DNA of 64,000 bases from Phytoseiulus persimilis (taxonomy: Eukaryota > Arthropoda > Arachnida > Mesostigmata > Phytoseiidae), in the NCBI GenBank assembly GCA_037576195.1, contig CM075103.1:14136001-14200000 (forward strand), read 5' to 3'. A program made the position numbers and the translations under genes. This document shows positions 45,400 to 57,699 of the stretch, piece after piece (the first letter of the stretch is position 1; every line of letters begins with the position of its first letter). Below the pieces are notes generated by a model, which saw only the letters and a program-made list of their open reading frames with translations, did no database searches and was not told the origin of the DNA.

Positions 45400-48300
45400 G
45401 TGAGATTCGGTCGTGAGTCGTGCACCGCATGAGCTCTCCGGCGGACCCTGGCGACGATGTTGATGAGGAGGTCGACTCGAAATGATCGAAACTCTCCCGT
45501 GGATCTGTCGCCTGGGCCTGAGCTGCACCACGCTACGCCGTAGAGCGGACGAAGACTAGCCGAAGAAACATGGAAATGCAAATGAGAACCACGCACTCGA
45601 CCGGAAAAGTTGGGAAGACAAAAATGAGAGAGAAAGTTCTCGAACCCTGTTTCCCGGGAGGTGGAATAGCTCCAGGAAGACTATCTGGGGATTTCGTTCC
45701 CCTGGCTGCTGGAGAGAATCAGAAGGAGAAAAATTGAGATCCTGCTTTAGTGGGTCGGAGAATTCAGGAATCGTCCGCAAGGATCGGGAAAATCTTGGAT
45801 CCGTGCAGGGACCCGATCAGCCTTCGCCTACCAGGGGGCTCGGCCCAGTTGGGGAACGGACTGGCAGGTCGTGACTTCCCACACCGAAACGAGGTCAGTT
45901 CCGAACATTTCAGCGCTTGCCGAGAGGCTCCCTTCGAGTCGCTGCGCCGTACTGCGCATCGGCTTTTGCCCGAACATCACCACCGCGCTTCAGAAAAAAA
46001 AGTTCATACACTTTGGGCCGGAAGGGAAGGAGTCCGCCGCTTGACAAACGTTGCATCCGCATGGTGAACTCGGATAGCGCCAAAAACGGGACTGGATTCC
46101 ACTGGACGTAGGCTGCACAGTCCGAGAAACGGGGGGAGCGGGCGGCACCGCAAACACGAGCTGCGGGTTCGAGAACGGTTGAAACTGGGAACAGCCAGGG
46201 CACGCCGCCGCTGAAGGACGTCCTTTGTGAGTCAAAGGCTTGATCGGGCGTTCGAGCGTTATCTCGCGGCAGCCCAGAAGAGGATCTTCAGACGAAAAAA
46301 TGCGAGAGAAGCAAAGGTCTTTAGCTTCTTTTCTCAAGGCTTGAGTTTTTCGCTGCAAGTTTTTTTCCGCTTTCTTCCCTCGGAGCAGCGAGGAAATAAA
46401 ATTCAAAGACCCGCCTCACAATGCGACCGCGTCTGAAACAAAACAAACGTAAAAACGTGTCCGTCGGCTCGCTTACCCACACTGTCGAGTGCTTCAGCGC
46501 GGACTCGTTCGTTCGCGTGCTCGGTGGAAGCTTCGGGTTTACTCCTCCGAATTTCTGAAATCCGCCGATCAAAGCATTCGATCCGGATGCGCGCCGCGGG
46601 ATCGGTATCAGGCGCTCAGAACTCGAGGTCAGAACTCGAAACTTGTGACGATTACGGGCGGTGTCAGTGTACATACAGGGTGTCCAACGTGAGCTCGAGC
46701 TCTTAGTCGACGGGCGGAGTCCATGGCTCGGTGGAAACGCATCGGATTTTGGGGGAAAAGTGCTCGAGGATCTTCACTCGAGACGTTAGTTCCAGAACGC
46801 CTGAGCGGCGTTTGCTGTATCCATACATCAATCTGGCGTTTCTGACGAAACTCGACCCCCGGCGGCGATTCTGGTTCCGAGCAGAGCGAGTTTGCTTTTC
46901 TCGAGAACGCGTCCTTCCAACAATGCAAACTACTGTTTGGAACTCGATGACAACACATTGATCAGAGAATCTGCAGAACACAGTGAGTAATTTCGCGCCT
47001 TTCAGGAAACGCTGAATGCTCATTTTTCGGGATATCAACGTCATTTCATGTATTCTCCTCGGATATTTTCCCGCAATGTGATTGCGGGGTGACACTTTCT
47101 GCGATATCAAGAAATCCATCGGATCTCCGGATATCTGGTTCGCCGCGCCGGATTCACATCTAAGCGATTGAGAAGATGAAAAATGGGTGATCTCATGAAA
47201 TGGAGAGAACCGACGTCGCTCAGTCGCCTCGTCGATCCACAGCAGCGGTCCTTCCAACAGGAAAAGGGTTTCCATGGATTCATTGCACTGGATTTAGGCC
47301 ACGTCTTCCTCATGAGCTATATTGACGTCTCTCGACTGAGACGTTTCGAGCCCCAATCCAAACCTTAGCCAACACCACGTAGGAGAGCTTTTGGTGAACG
47401 AGTTCTGTGGCTCTTGCATGTGGCTCAATTAGAACGTATGACAGAGCTTGAATCTTGGATAAGTTTGAAGCAGTATCCGGGGACGCAAATTCGGTGAATG
47501 GCAACACCAGCAATGGAAAGATTCGGCTCAACGATGCACTCAGTGTAAAATAATGGTTGACCTACACGGCAAGATTGTCGGTCGTCGAACTCTGATTGAG
47601 TTGGAAGGCAACTTGTTGAAGCTTCGAGGCATCAGCTAGAGTGGGCGCGGATGAAATGCCCGCAGGCGGCTTGTGGTGTAGGGATTCTCGCACACGGGAA
47701 TGATTCTCGGATTCTACTGACTCGAACTCTGGGATCTCCGAGCAGCGTCTGTTGCAAAAAGCCGTCCTTGGAGAACTGCTCACCCTCTCTGGCCAAAACC
47801 ACTCACTCCGGGAATTCGAACTTGAGGGGTCCTGGCCAGAATTGCAATTGCCTGGGTGTTCCTTGCTGTGCCGCGTTCAGCGATATTCAAGTATTTATTC
47901 TGGTTGGTGAGGATCAACACCTACTTGATGCTCATTGAAGGCTTCGCGCAGTCGCGGTGGGGATGCCGGCGGAATGCCTGATCGAACCGGATTCATCCCG
48001 CCTGAGGCAGGGCTTGCGGGCAGAGCTGGGCATATTCATGAACTTGAATATAAATATGCTCTCTGGAACGTATTCAGGAATTCCCGCAAAGGTTCCGTAG
48101 ACATTCCTAGACTATCTCATAGACTCTGGTGGATACTTTTGGTGGTTGCCGTGGGTGCCCGTAGAGTTTCGTGTCAAGCATCTTCTATGGCGGCTCACGG
48201 GTCCAACTATGCAGAACGTTAAGGGTAGCCAACGGGTTGGCACGACACCCAGGATGTTGCGGGTGGTCTCGGCTCCCGGGAGAAGAGATGGGACCTATGT

Positions 48301-49680
48301 GGGAGGGGGGTTCGGTAATCTGGAGGTTAAGTACGCAGCTCATGTCTGTGGTACAGGCAAAGGCGACTGCCGGGAACGAAAGGTTGAGGACTACTGGTCT
48401 TGACCCCTTCTTCCCCGCGCGGTTTTGGCACGCTTCAGCACCAGGCGTTCATGTTTCTGTCCGCGTCCATACGATTACGAACCTTGCAGTATCGTTCCCC
48501 GCTCGGTTCTCCGGAAAGTCCCCAATCGTGGAAAGGTGGCTCCAATATTTTAGACGAGTGCCGGGCAGGCCGCTTTCTCTGAACGAAGTCGACAACTCCG
48601 GCTGCTGGAGAACCCTCACCCACGTGGCCCTGCTTCGCGATTTTCCAACGTTTTCTTATCGCAAACTTTATTTTCTCTCCCCAGCTGAGTCGGGCCCCGA
48701 CTTTCGAGACTAAGATTATTTCTCCCAAACGGGCTCAGTAGAAGTCCGGACAGGCAGGGGCGAGCTTAAGAATTCGTTCTGTTTGTCACTCTTAGACTGC
48801 ACGGTCAAGTACGTTGAGGGCCGCTCGACCCATGGATCGAACAAATGCAGAGACTCGAACCGACTCAGAGGGGCTTTGAATAATGTGCATCTTAGTCTTG
48901 TTCCTTCGTACATGACGATGCCGGATCGACATCAAGTCAACAAGTTGGATCGGCCACGAGCTGGTTCCTTTGCTGCGAGCAACGATCGAAAATTTATTTG
49001 GCGAGCCTCTTGTTTTCGGATCACGTCTCGTATCGCTTCGGGTTTGCGGGCTGCTCGAGAGAGACTTCCACAGCAGGACGATCCCGATGCGGCGCGGCAG
49101 TGGACCTTCGAAAAAACAATTTTTTGATTTTCCACATCCTGGAAAGCAACGTCTCAATACTCAGAGTTGATGGAGCCGAAGGCCCATAACCCGGACCTCA
49201 CTCGAGGTGATATCGAGGAAAAAGCTTATGGAGAGACTTGTGGGTTAGAATTTAGAAACTTCCCCGAGTTTTTGATGGATAGCTCAGCTCCATCACCTGA
49301 ACTTATTCATATCGTTCGCCTGTTTTGTGTCCGAATCCAGCATCCTGTTGAATCCTGCTCATCTTTGCAAACCAACCCCTTGGGGAGGAAGGGGGAGCAC
49401 GATGCTCTGGGCAGCAACTCGTAACACTACAACGACTCTTACAGCACTTAATTTCTTCCTGAAAAGTTTGAAGATCGATGCCGTTTGAATGATGCCGTGA
49501 ATCGAAAGGGGTTCCTCATTGTCCTCGATCGCAATTGATGCTTAAATTGCAGGAAATGCTCGAGCGCTCGTTCAGTGTCGAGGCCACTTGTGGGACGACA
49601 TTGACGAACGCATCGCCGACTACTTGGGAGCTCCTTTATCGGCGATTGCTTCGAAGAAATTCGACTCTCAGACTCGCTTT
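45400..49680. other. Stretch with no recognised gene
   Basis: I see protein-like fragments but no chain. At 45,911 a CATTTCAG acceptor opens two possible frames. At about 46,850-46,982 the + strand reads NYCLELDDNTLIRESAEH before GTGAGT, while the frame next to it reads TPGGDSGSEQSEFAF; a one-base shift would be needed to combine them. The 190-codon minus-strand frame at 46.7-47.3 kb has no domain. At 47.9-48.4 kb nothing is recognisable. Confidence 0.4.
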
Positions 49681-49689
49681 GAGGCGGAT

Positions 49690-50270
49690 TGCGTCGACTC
49701 CCATTGAGAAACATTGGGTCATTCCCCTGAAAGAACGTCGAGCGGAGGGAACTGCGACTCTCGAGTGCAAATCACTTTCGGTCCGCTGTTCGGTGGTTGG
49801 TCCGATTCGATCCACTGGTGGCAGTTTCAGAACTCGTCGCAAGACTCGAACGAGCTGCTGCTGTATGTCGAAAGAGTTATTTTTGCGTCCCATTCGCACA
49901 TCCATCCCTGTAACTCGGTATGGAGTTCGAGACTCGATTTTCTGGATTTTTCCCCATTCGGTTCTAATCCATCTCTGTACCAATCGAAGGTACGGAAACG
50001 TGAGGGAATGTCGTACTGGAGCACGGATCGGTCGGTCGTTAGCGCCGTGGAACACTCATACGTTTCGACGGAGACATGCATAAAAATATTAGTGCTCAGG
50101 TCCTGGGATCTCATCTGGTTTTCGAAAATGCCATGGGCGTAGCGGATATCCACATGAATCAAGACTCCTCGACTGGTGGTGGACTCTCAGGACTTTTCTT
50201 CATGAGTCCGTCTATGAAATGCAAGTTGAACACTGGAACTATCGGTGCAGAACAACGAGAGAGGTCAGCG
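49690..50270 (+). other. Ig-like (Dscam Ig1-like) fragments in several frames
   Basis: Four segments in order resemble the first Ig domain of Dscam proteins. They are HWVIPLKERRAEGTATLECK (A'-B strands with the cysteine), FGPLFGGWSDSIHWWQFQ (C strand), VLGSHLVFENAMG (E strand) and SVYEMQVEHWNYRCRTTRE (F strand with the cysteine, followed by GTCAGC). They lie in three different reading frames within 580 bp. The E piece follows an acceptor (TAGTGCTCAG) and the F piece follows CTCTCAG, so short introns could explain part of the shifts. The first shift, within about 20 bases, looks like an indel. It could be a decayed exon or a real gene with tiny introns. Confidence 0.25.
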
Positions 50271-53200
50271 ATTCTCATATTGATCTGGCTATTGTAAGGA
50301 ATAAGGAAATTTTCTCCCTTATCTCGAAATCGCTGCACGAGTTTAGCCAACGCCGGTTTCCGAGCTGCTGTTTTGCAGTCGTGGACATAAACTTCATGAT
50401 GTTCGCTCAGTGCATGAGCAAAGCATCGTTGAGAAAGGCCGGCTCCCTGAGCAGATTCGCCGAGAACGTCCCGCCGTCAGAGCCAAGTCGAGTTGGAATC
50501 AGAGGCAATATTCAGTAGGAATGACTCCGGATTCAACTCCCATCATCCGACGAGAGGGTTGAGGGAGTCATTCTCGGTGACGATTCGAATAGACCCGGTT
50601 CGAGAGCGCGTGAAAATTGTTGATGCCGGCGTCAGCATTCTCGTCATCGTGATTATGTAAATCATCAGATATTTGAAAGTGGGAAGGTATTGGCGTCGAG
50701 AAAATTGAGACCTATCCGACCGCACAATGAGATTGGTTCGGGCTCCCGAAAGGAAATCGGAGACGGGTGAAAATCTCAGTTTCATCTGTCCGCCATCAGA
50801 CCGATGCGCGGGTTCCTCTGTCAGCTCCCGTGGAGGAATTTGACAGGCGAAAATGATGGGGGACCGCCTATTAAAAAACGTTGGACAGGACACGAGACGG
50901 GAGCGTGAAATTTATCCGCCCGTCTCTCCCATCTCCGCAGTTTAGTACGACCGTTATTATTAGGATCCACCCGTACATGTCGAGCCGTTCCAGCTGCCTC
51001 CATCTGTCGAGGGATCCCATGTCGCGGCCCTCCCTACCCCCACCCGGGGAAGCCTCCCACCGTCCTCCCAAGCGACTCCCCTGGTCTCTCGACCGCACGC
51101 CTCCACCGGCCCCCACACGAATTCCCGTACGGGCCCGCCGTCTGTCTGTCTGAACGAACGAACAAAATAACGGAATCGATTTTCCATCCAGTAGCCACCG
51201 CCGTCGCCGTTCCGAAGCGAGTAGAAGGGAGCAGTAGTAATGTACGATGTAAGTGAGCGACTCTGCTCCTCGAAGAATCCCTTCGGCTGCCCTCAGCCGT
51301 TCCCCACTCTCCTGCCGCCCTTTTACCGCCTTCAGCTTCCTTGTCGTTCCTGCCTCGGTTCGCTCTCCGTGTACTCGCCTTTCTCTCCTGCTCAGTCCGT
51401 AACCTCTCCTGCTCCGATGCGCCTTTTCCACTGGTTTCTCCGAGTTCCGATCCGAGCAAGCGGTCTCCTGCCTTCCGCAGAGGAAGAAACCATCTGTTGT
51501 AGCAGCGTTTTAACCGAGTGGACGAACCAGCGAGCAAGCCATTCGGCCAATACTGGACACGAAAGTAAAGAGGAGAGAAATAAGAGCGACTCGTTGGCTT
51601 GGAAGAAGTCGCTGGCTCCCTTGTCCGGGATCGGGTTCCGCTCTTTTTGCTGCCTCGGGAGTCGTCTCTCCAACGGCCGATCACGGTGTCTGACTGTTTA
51701 CTTGGTGTGAACGCTCCGCCTAATGACCGGTACAGCGGTGTCGGAGTTTTCCGGAGATGGCTCTGTCCAGAGCTCCGAGGAAGCGAGATTGGATTGAGCT
51801 GAGACCCGGTCGAGTGAGCCTGGGCTCCGGATGTCAATTGTGCTCTTTGTGCTCTGAAACTCCAGTCGCAGCCTCGGATCTCCTGTTTCCAGACGACGCG
51901 AGTTCCGTCAACTTCCCGAGGGCGTCTTCGGATGCGTCTGAAAGGAGTGAAAGCTCAGCCAAACAGCGGGCGGAAATTTTCCGAGGCGGACGCAGGAGTT
52001 CTTCGCGAAATTGACTGCTTTCTCGACGATGCGCACGAAAGCATTGGGTATTTTTCGGATTTTTTCGGCGAGTTTTTCGTAATTTTTTCTAGGTAATCAG
52101 GCTTTTATCTGAGGGAAGGAGGTGCGGAATCTGACTCCGGCTGGTGGGTCAGATCGCTTCCCAAGGTCGAGGACGGGAAAACTCTCTGGGTAACTAAACT
52201 CGACCTCGGGGTCTTCAAATTTGATGCTCCATCGAAAATCCCGTCGACGTCAACGAGGACGGAACTCGTTCGGAACTGCGTCGTCGCCACCTGGAGCATC
52301 AGTATCCATGACGGTGAACTCAGGTCGAGGACGTTTTTTGTTGCTCCGGGCTCCTCCATGTCATTTTTTCGCTGATGCTTTCTCCAATGTTCTATCCGAT
52401 GCTTCTGTTTTGAAGCAACAGCATCCATCTTGAACGATGTTCGACTATTGCTCACGGTCTCTGTAGTTTGCTCTTCTACCGGATCTTCCCACCTTTTCTA
52501 TCCTTTTCGTTTTTCCATCCTTCACTCTCCTTGTCGTGGCCGTCATCCGGTTCGTATTTTTCATGTCGTCAACCGGCATCGCCTTCCCGCGCACAAACTC
52601 GCGTCGCTGTTCGCTCTGATCCCTCTCGAAACTCGTACGCGAGGCCCAGTGATGGAGGCGGTGGATAATCCCTCTTTGCGTCAGATGTCCTCGCATAATT
52701 GTGAGTGCCGACGCAGCCGGAGTTGTTTCGAGCAGACATAAGCTGAATGCGACTGTCTCGTTCTCTTCCTTATGGGCCACTCGTCTGATGTTGAGAGCGG
52801 AGAACAAGTGCGATCGCGAGTGTTGGTCTCAGAGAAGGGGGAGGTTTCGCGCGAGAGGAAGACCCCGCACGGGGAAATGTTTCACTGAAAAGACGATAAG
52901 TCACGCGTGCTCTCTTGACAACGAGAGCAAAACGAAACCAGCGGTAGACTTAGCGAACTGAACGCAGTGTGTCTAATGGACTGCAGCCTTTTTTGGAATG
53001 TGAACACTTCCCTCTGCCCCGACTCGTTGCTTTAGCCCTTTTGAAGTCTTCCTCTCGCTGTCCACATGGTTCCCGTCCGCAGCTGCCCCACCATGAAGTT
53101 TCCCATCCGACTGCCCCCGTTCCCTCATCCCACGCTGCTTCCAGGTGCTGAAGCTACCTAGTTACAGAGACGACATTTCCAGGAGTAGCAGGGTTGAGGC

Positions 53201-54290
53201 AGCTCACCTCGAGTCGGATGTTTGAGTGGCTAGACGTTGGTGCTTCAGATTCAATCTGGAGCCCACGGGGGATGCCGCCTAAGCTCCCAGTACTGTTTTC
53301 ATGGCTCCCACCAATCAAAATCTCGGAGAATGGTGCGACAGCGGTATTGTCCCCCTGGGAGGGAGGGTCGCTTCCTCGCGGATGGACGGGAAACAAAGAA
53401 AAATGAGAGAGATACTCGAGGAGATACTCTCCCTATCGCCACAAACTTGCTGCAAGAGGTTAGGGGAGTTCCTCTCTTGGCTCCTCCAGCACTGTGCCCT
53501 CAGTCTTGCTTCTTGGTCAGAAAGAACTGGTTCAGAAGCGTTTCAGCTGGTTTCATCCCTGAAGCTCACTCTCTTGAGTGCCAATGAACATTCGAACTGT
53601 CGGAACTTCATCGAAACGCTCGATCGTTTTCGGATTCGGAAACAGTTCTCCCCCAGACAGAGATTACAGGAGTCTACCTTTGCCGGGACTAGCGATAAAC
53701 CGAACTGCCAACGGGGAGCAACAGCAAAGCGGTTTCGTAGGAGCAAGTCCCGTTGGAGACTAGTTGGTATGCTCTTGACATGATGTCATCCACAGATGGA
53801 CGAGCAGCTCGTGGAGATTCCTCCTCCCGTGCGTACTCCGAACCTGAGTTCACCTGTTCCGAGACCATCTCGAACTAACGTGGAAGTGCGGTTAAGTTCC
53901 ACGTCTTCTGAGTGGTCTACCCCTGGACGCGTCATCATGTGGGCTTCCGGTTTCAACGAGATGGATGTAGTGACGCATTGAATAGCTTCTCCTAGCAGAG
54001 ATAACATATTTATGTGGAGCGTGGTTTATGACCAACGGTCCGATCGCTCACTCGCCATTCTGGTCCACATGCTCCGTGAAACACGAGATAGCGAGGGATA
54101 GGATAAAGCCGTCCTTGAAACGTCGTCTGCTTTCCAGGGCTCGGAGGTTCCGTGAATTTTCCGCGAGTTTCTACCACAGAGTGAGAAATCTAGACGAGAA
54201 TGGAAGCCGAAAGCTCGAGCCGCTTGAACTGCTCAGCCCCGCCGTGAGTCCCGCGAATCCGAGGATCTCCAGGGAAACGTGTTTTCCCCA
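50271..54290. other. Stretch with no recognised gene
   Basis: Low-complexity C/T-rich sequence at about 50.9-51.5 kb produces the longest open frame of the window (267 codons, minus strand), which is arginine- and glycine-rich and without a domain. The rest shows only scattered short frames. Confidence 0.5.
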
Positions 54291-54292
54291 AG

Positions 54293-54890
54293 ATACTTGG
54301 AACCAGACAAATATTCTCAAAGTTGAAGCCCAGGCGGTGGTCCGATGCGCCAGCAGCGGGGACCCAACCCATCGCTGGCATGCCGAGCTTTCATTTGGAA
54401 CAACTTCAATAAGGCGACGCGAGTAGGGACGCGTGGGGGACCGCGCTATCCGCGGACCCTCACGTCGCTTTGAGTGTTGAGTTCGGCGTAACGGCGAAAC
54501 TCTGCCGGCTGGAAAAGATTTGATGCTACTCCCGAAACCGAGCTTCGACGGCATGACCTGCGGGCCACATGCAGAGGTTCTATCACGGTGAATTCAAACT
54601 CCCCTCAAAAAATCAGGGACGAATCCAGCTGATAGGATCCTTGCGGTGTTCTCGACTGCGACGAGCGATACGATTCCCGAGCGGACGGCGTGAAACTCTC
54701 CGAGTGATGCACGAACATGAGGAGTCTTCGACTTCCGGAGCAAGCAATGATTTCTGGCCACATCTAGGCGAGATGGAGATTCGAGCTGTGGAGCACAAAA
54801 AGGTCGCTCGATTCAGCTCATTCAGGCCGGACGGGGTCCAATATTTCTGCGTCGCTACCGATGCGATCGTCCGCCCTCAGTTCCAGCCCT
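54293..54890 (+). other. Ig-like fragments
   Basis: The + strand reads ILKVEAQAVVRCASSGDPTH and then RW (A'-B strand, cysteine and a possible core tryptophan). About 380 bp further on it reads GEMEIRAVEHKK and RPDGVQYFCVATDAI (E strand, D-G-x-x-Y-x-C type F strand with the cysteine). Together these would be the two halves of one Ig domain interrupted by an intron or insert. I could not fix splice sites that give an open junction. Confidence 0.25.
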
Positions 54891-57340
54891 ACAAAATGGA
54901 TTCGTGCTCTTCACAAGGAAGTTCTGGACCATATTCCAGCAGACAATCAGCTGAAGTGATTCAGACAGCGAGTTCAATTGTTCTGAGCGCGCCACCAAGT
55001 TTCGCCTCGCATCGGAACATTAAGCCTGATCCGGCGAAGCTTTCCGCGGATTTCCAGAAATTTTCCATAGAAAAATTAACATATAGAGGGAAACGGGCTT
55101 GAGTCAATAGATGATTCCCGAGTGAATTCCAGTTCATCCATGACTGCATCATGTTTGACCTTTTGATTCAATTATCTGAGCAGCTGCAGCCGCACGAACC
55201 GAGTCTTCGAAGTCTGAAGGAAGTCGGGGCCTCCTCATCGACGAAGTGTCCAGGAGCAGGGGCGTTGTAACGATCGTAATTATGGCGCGAGGCGGCGAGG
55301 GTGAACGCCATCGGAAATACGACCTATCGGGGAAACTTTTCAATATTATTGGTTTGAAACCGCTCGTCCGGTTCTCGGAGCGAGCTTCGGCCGAACTCCG
55401 GCCATGAGGGAAGCGACCACAACAAGTTTATAGTGCGCACTTTTTGAGTTCAGGGGAGAGGTGGAAGTGAGGAACGCTGTGAGAGAGCAAAGTGATCAAT
55501 TTCATGTTTACAGTCCAATATCACCGAGTTGGTCTGGTTTGAGGGCCGGTCGACGAAGCGAGCCAGCTTGGCCGTCTGAGCAGCAATAACCGTTTAGCAA
55601 TAAAAGAAAGCCATTTATCGGGTCAGTTATTGCTCCCATGATGAACCGAGGCCAGCCCCAGCCGATGAACAGGCCTTAAGCTCTCCGAGCCGAGGTACGT
55701 ATGACGTCTGGCCGAATGTTACCCACGTCGAGGACTCACAACTCCGACCCAGGCATTGCCTCCCGGTCCCACGATCAAAACTCGACGAAGAGATCCAACC
55801 GCTCCCAGCCTCCCCGTTTCAATCAACTTTATAGAACCTAGATATTGGTCGGTCGCCGACCTGTATTATCTTCATTTCAGCGTCTGTACCCAACTCCCTC
55901 CCCGTCACGAGTTCGACCGTATTTTTGCCTGGAAATGTTATCAAGAGTCGATTGACCAAATTATGTGGCAATCCATCGTTTATGGATCGAAACCCAGCGA
56001 ATTCTGTCCTCACACTTTTGTTGACGTCAAGCCGATTGCGTTCGAGTTTCCTTCAGAAGTCTGCAATTCAACGGACAGCACCACCGTTCAATTCTGACTC
56101 CACCCGACTCACCGGAAGCGGGCAGAGACAGTCGATTTCGTGCATGCGTTCGTCTCCGGAGACGCCGTGGGGAGAGGAGAATAATCGGAACGATTCAGTC
56201 CTCTGTTTACATCGTTCCAGACCCTGGACAAGAGTCAGTGGGCGATTCCTCGGGAAAGCTCCAATATCGTGTGACAGCTTCGACGATCCGGCAGGGGAAG
56301 AGGCCGTTGACATTGTGGTCGTTAGCGCGTGGAATGTCCGCCTCGCTCTGTATGGATCCAGGGGAGTGGATCTTCGCACAGAAGCTATCGTGATCAGTAA
56401 TCACCGGAGTTCGGCAGCATCCCGATTTCTTGTTAGTTCATTGCCTGATTCGCAAATCGATTCCGGTTCTGCTCCTTTTTTACGTCTGCACAGCCCGATC
56501 AGGATTTTCGGCCGGAGCCGTGTCCAGCACAGCGGGATCCCTGGAACAGAAGCCAAAATATACTCTGATCCTAATCTACGGATCAAGCGACACCCAACAC
56601 AGGGAATCAGTACATACTGTGAACGCGGCAATTAAAGCTTCACTCATGACTAGTCAGGAAGCTGGCTAACAACGACTTCATTCGGTTCGTCTCCTGAGAG
56701 GAAGAAAACCTGAGAATAATAACAGTACCGGCTTCAAAGCATGGGGAGCGATCCTCAAGAGAGCACTGATCTGACTGAATCCAAATTGCGCCACTTCCCG
56801 GACGCCATGCCTTTCGTCTGTAAACTTAGAACAATAAACATTTCCCGACCTCGTTTGGTCGAAAAATCTGGCGAATGAATGTCAGAAGTCTCCAGGAGGT
56901 TTCACTTTGCTTCCTGATGAGTCATGCTGTCTCCGAACACGTCTCCCCTTCTCCAAAAATTATTTATCTTGCCAAGATTTACCAGGATTCCCCCGATTGA
57001 ACATTCCGGGAAACTTCCTCTTCTCGGACGTCCGGGAAACGCCCGATCCGAACGAAAGAACGGGAGCAGAGAAGATGTGCTTTCTTTCCAGCTTTCACGC
57101 AAGGATGTCGTCAAACTCGTTCGAGAGGGTGCCGAGTTGTGGCGTCCGGAAGGGAACGGAACATGATCCTGATCAGATCAGTGCTTCCTTGAGAATCGCT
57201 CGTAAAACTCTGAAGTACAACCACAGCCGAAACTGTTGCTGTTTCCCACGTTTCTTCAGGAGACGAACCGGATAAAACAAACTTGAACCAGCTCCACGAC
57301 ATCCCATATGTGTTAAATTACTTTTTAAAGACTGATCGCT
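54891..57340. other. Stretch with no recognised gene
   Basis: Two + strand frames are long: 55,756-56,097, with WSVADLYYLHFSVCTQLPPR and ending CNSTDSTTVQF, and 55,925-56,635 (236 codons). Neither shows a domain I can name. The former ends in a stop where an Ig B strand might have been expected. Confidence 0.4.
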
Positions 57341-57346
57341 CGGAGA

Positions 57347-57652
57347 ATGACTGTGAATGCGTCAGTTGTTGTCGATGCCTCACCTGGAAGTACCTCAAAA
57401 GAATTCCTCTCAAAGCAATCTCCTTCCGATTCTCAGCGAAACGGAGCGCGCGTATGCGTTCGCAACGAGGTGGTTCGTGTAGTTAAGACGCTTTTGTCCT
57501 TATCCCCCAGCTCAGTCTGCGTCGTTTGCCCTCTCCTACCACGCTTCTCTTCCGCCGAGTACTCAGAACATGTCCGATGCGTGTGTTCCAGAATAAATCT
57601 TGGGACAGTTATTTGTTCCCTCGATTCGTTCATCTCCGGGCCAACATCATAT
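57347..57652 (+). other. Possible Ig-like exon (weak)
   Basis: An open frame from the methionine at 57,347 contains YSEHVRCVCSRINLGTVI, which resembles the F-G hairpin of a Dscam-type Ig domain (Y/V-R-C-x-x-S-x-x-x-G-T). It ends SGPTSY at a consensus donor GTGAGT (57,653). The upstream cysteine and tryptophan of an Ig fold are not clear in the same frame, and no firm acceptor is placed. Confidence 0.18.
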
Positions 57653-57699
57653 GTGAGTCTCATATCCTGGTCTCTTTCGTCCGCCTAACACAGTGATTC

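Noticed and set aside
51034..51837. 267-codon minus-strand open frame, the longest in the window
   Set aside because: It is arginine-, glycine- and serine-rich, generated by a C/T-rich + strand, with overlapping open frames on both strands and no domain or splice context.
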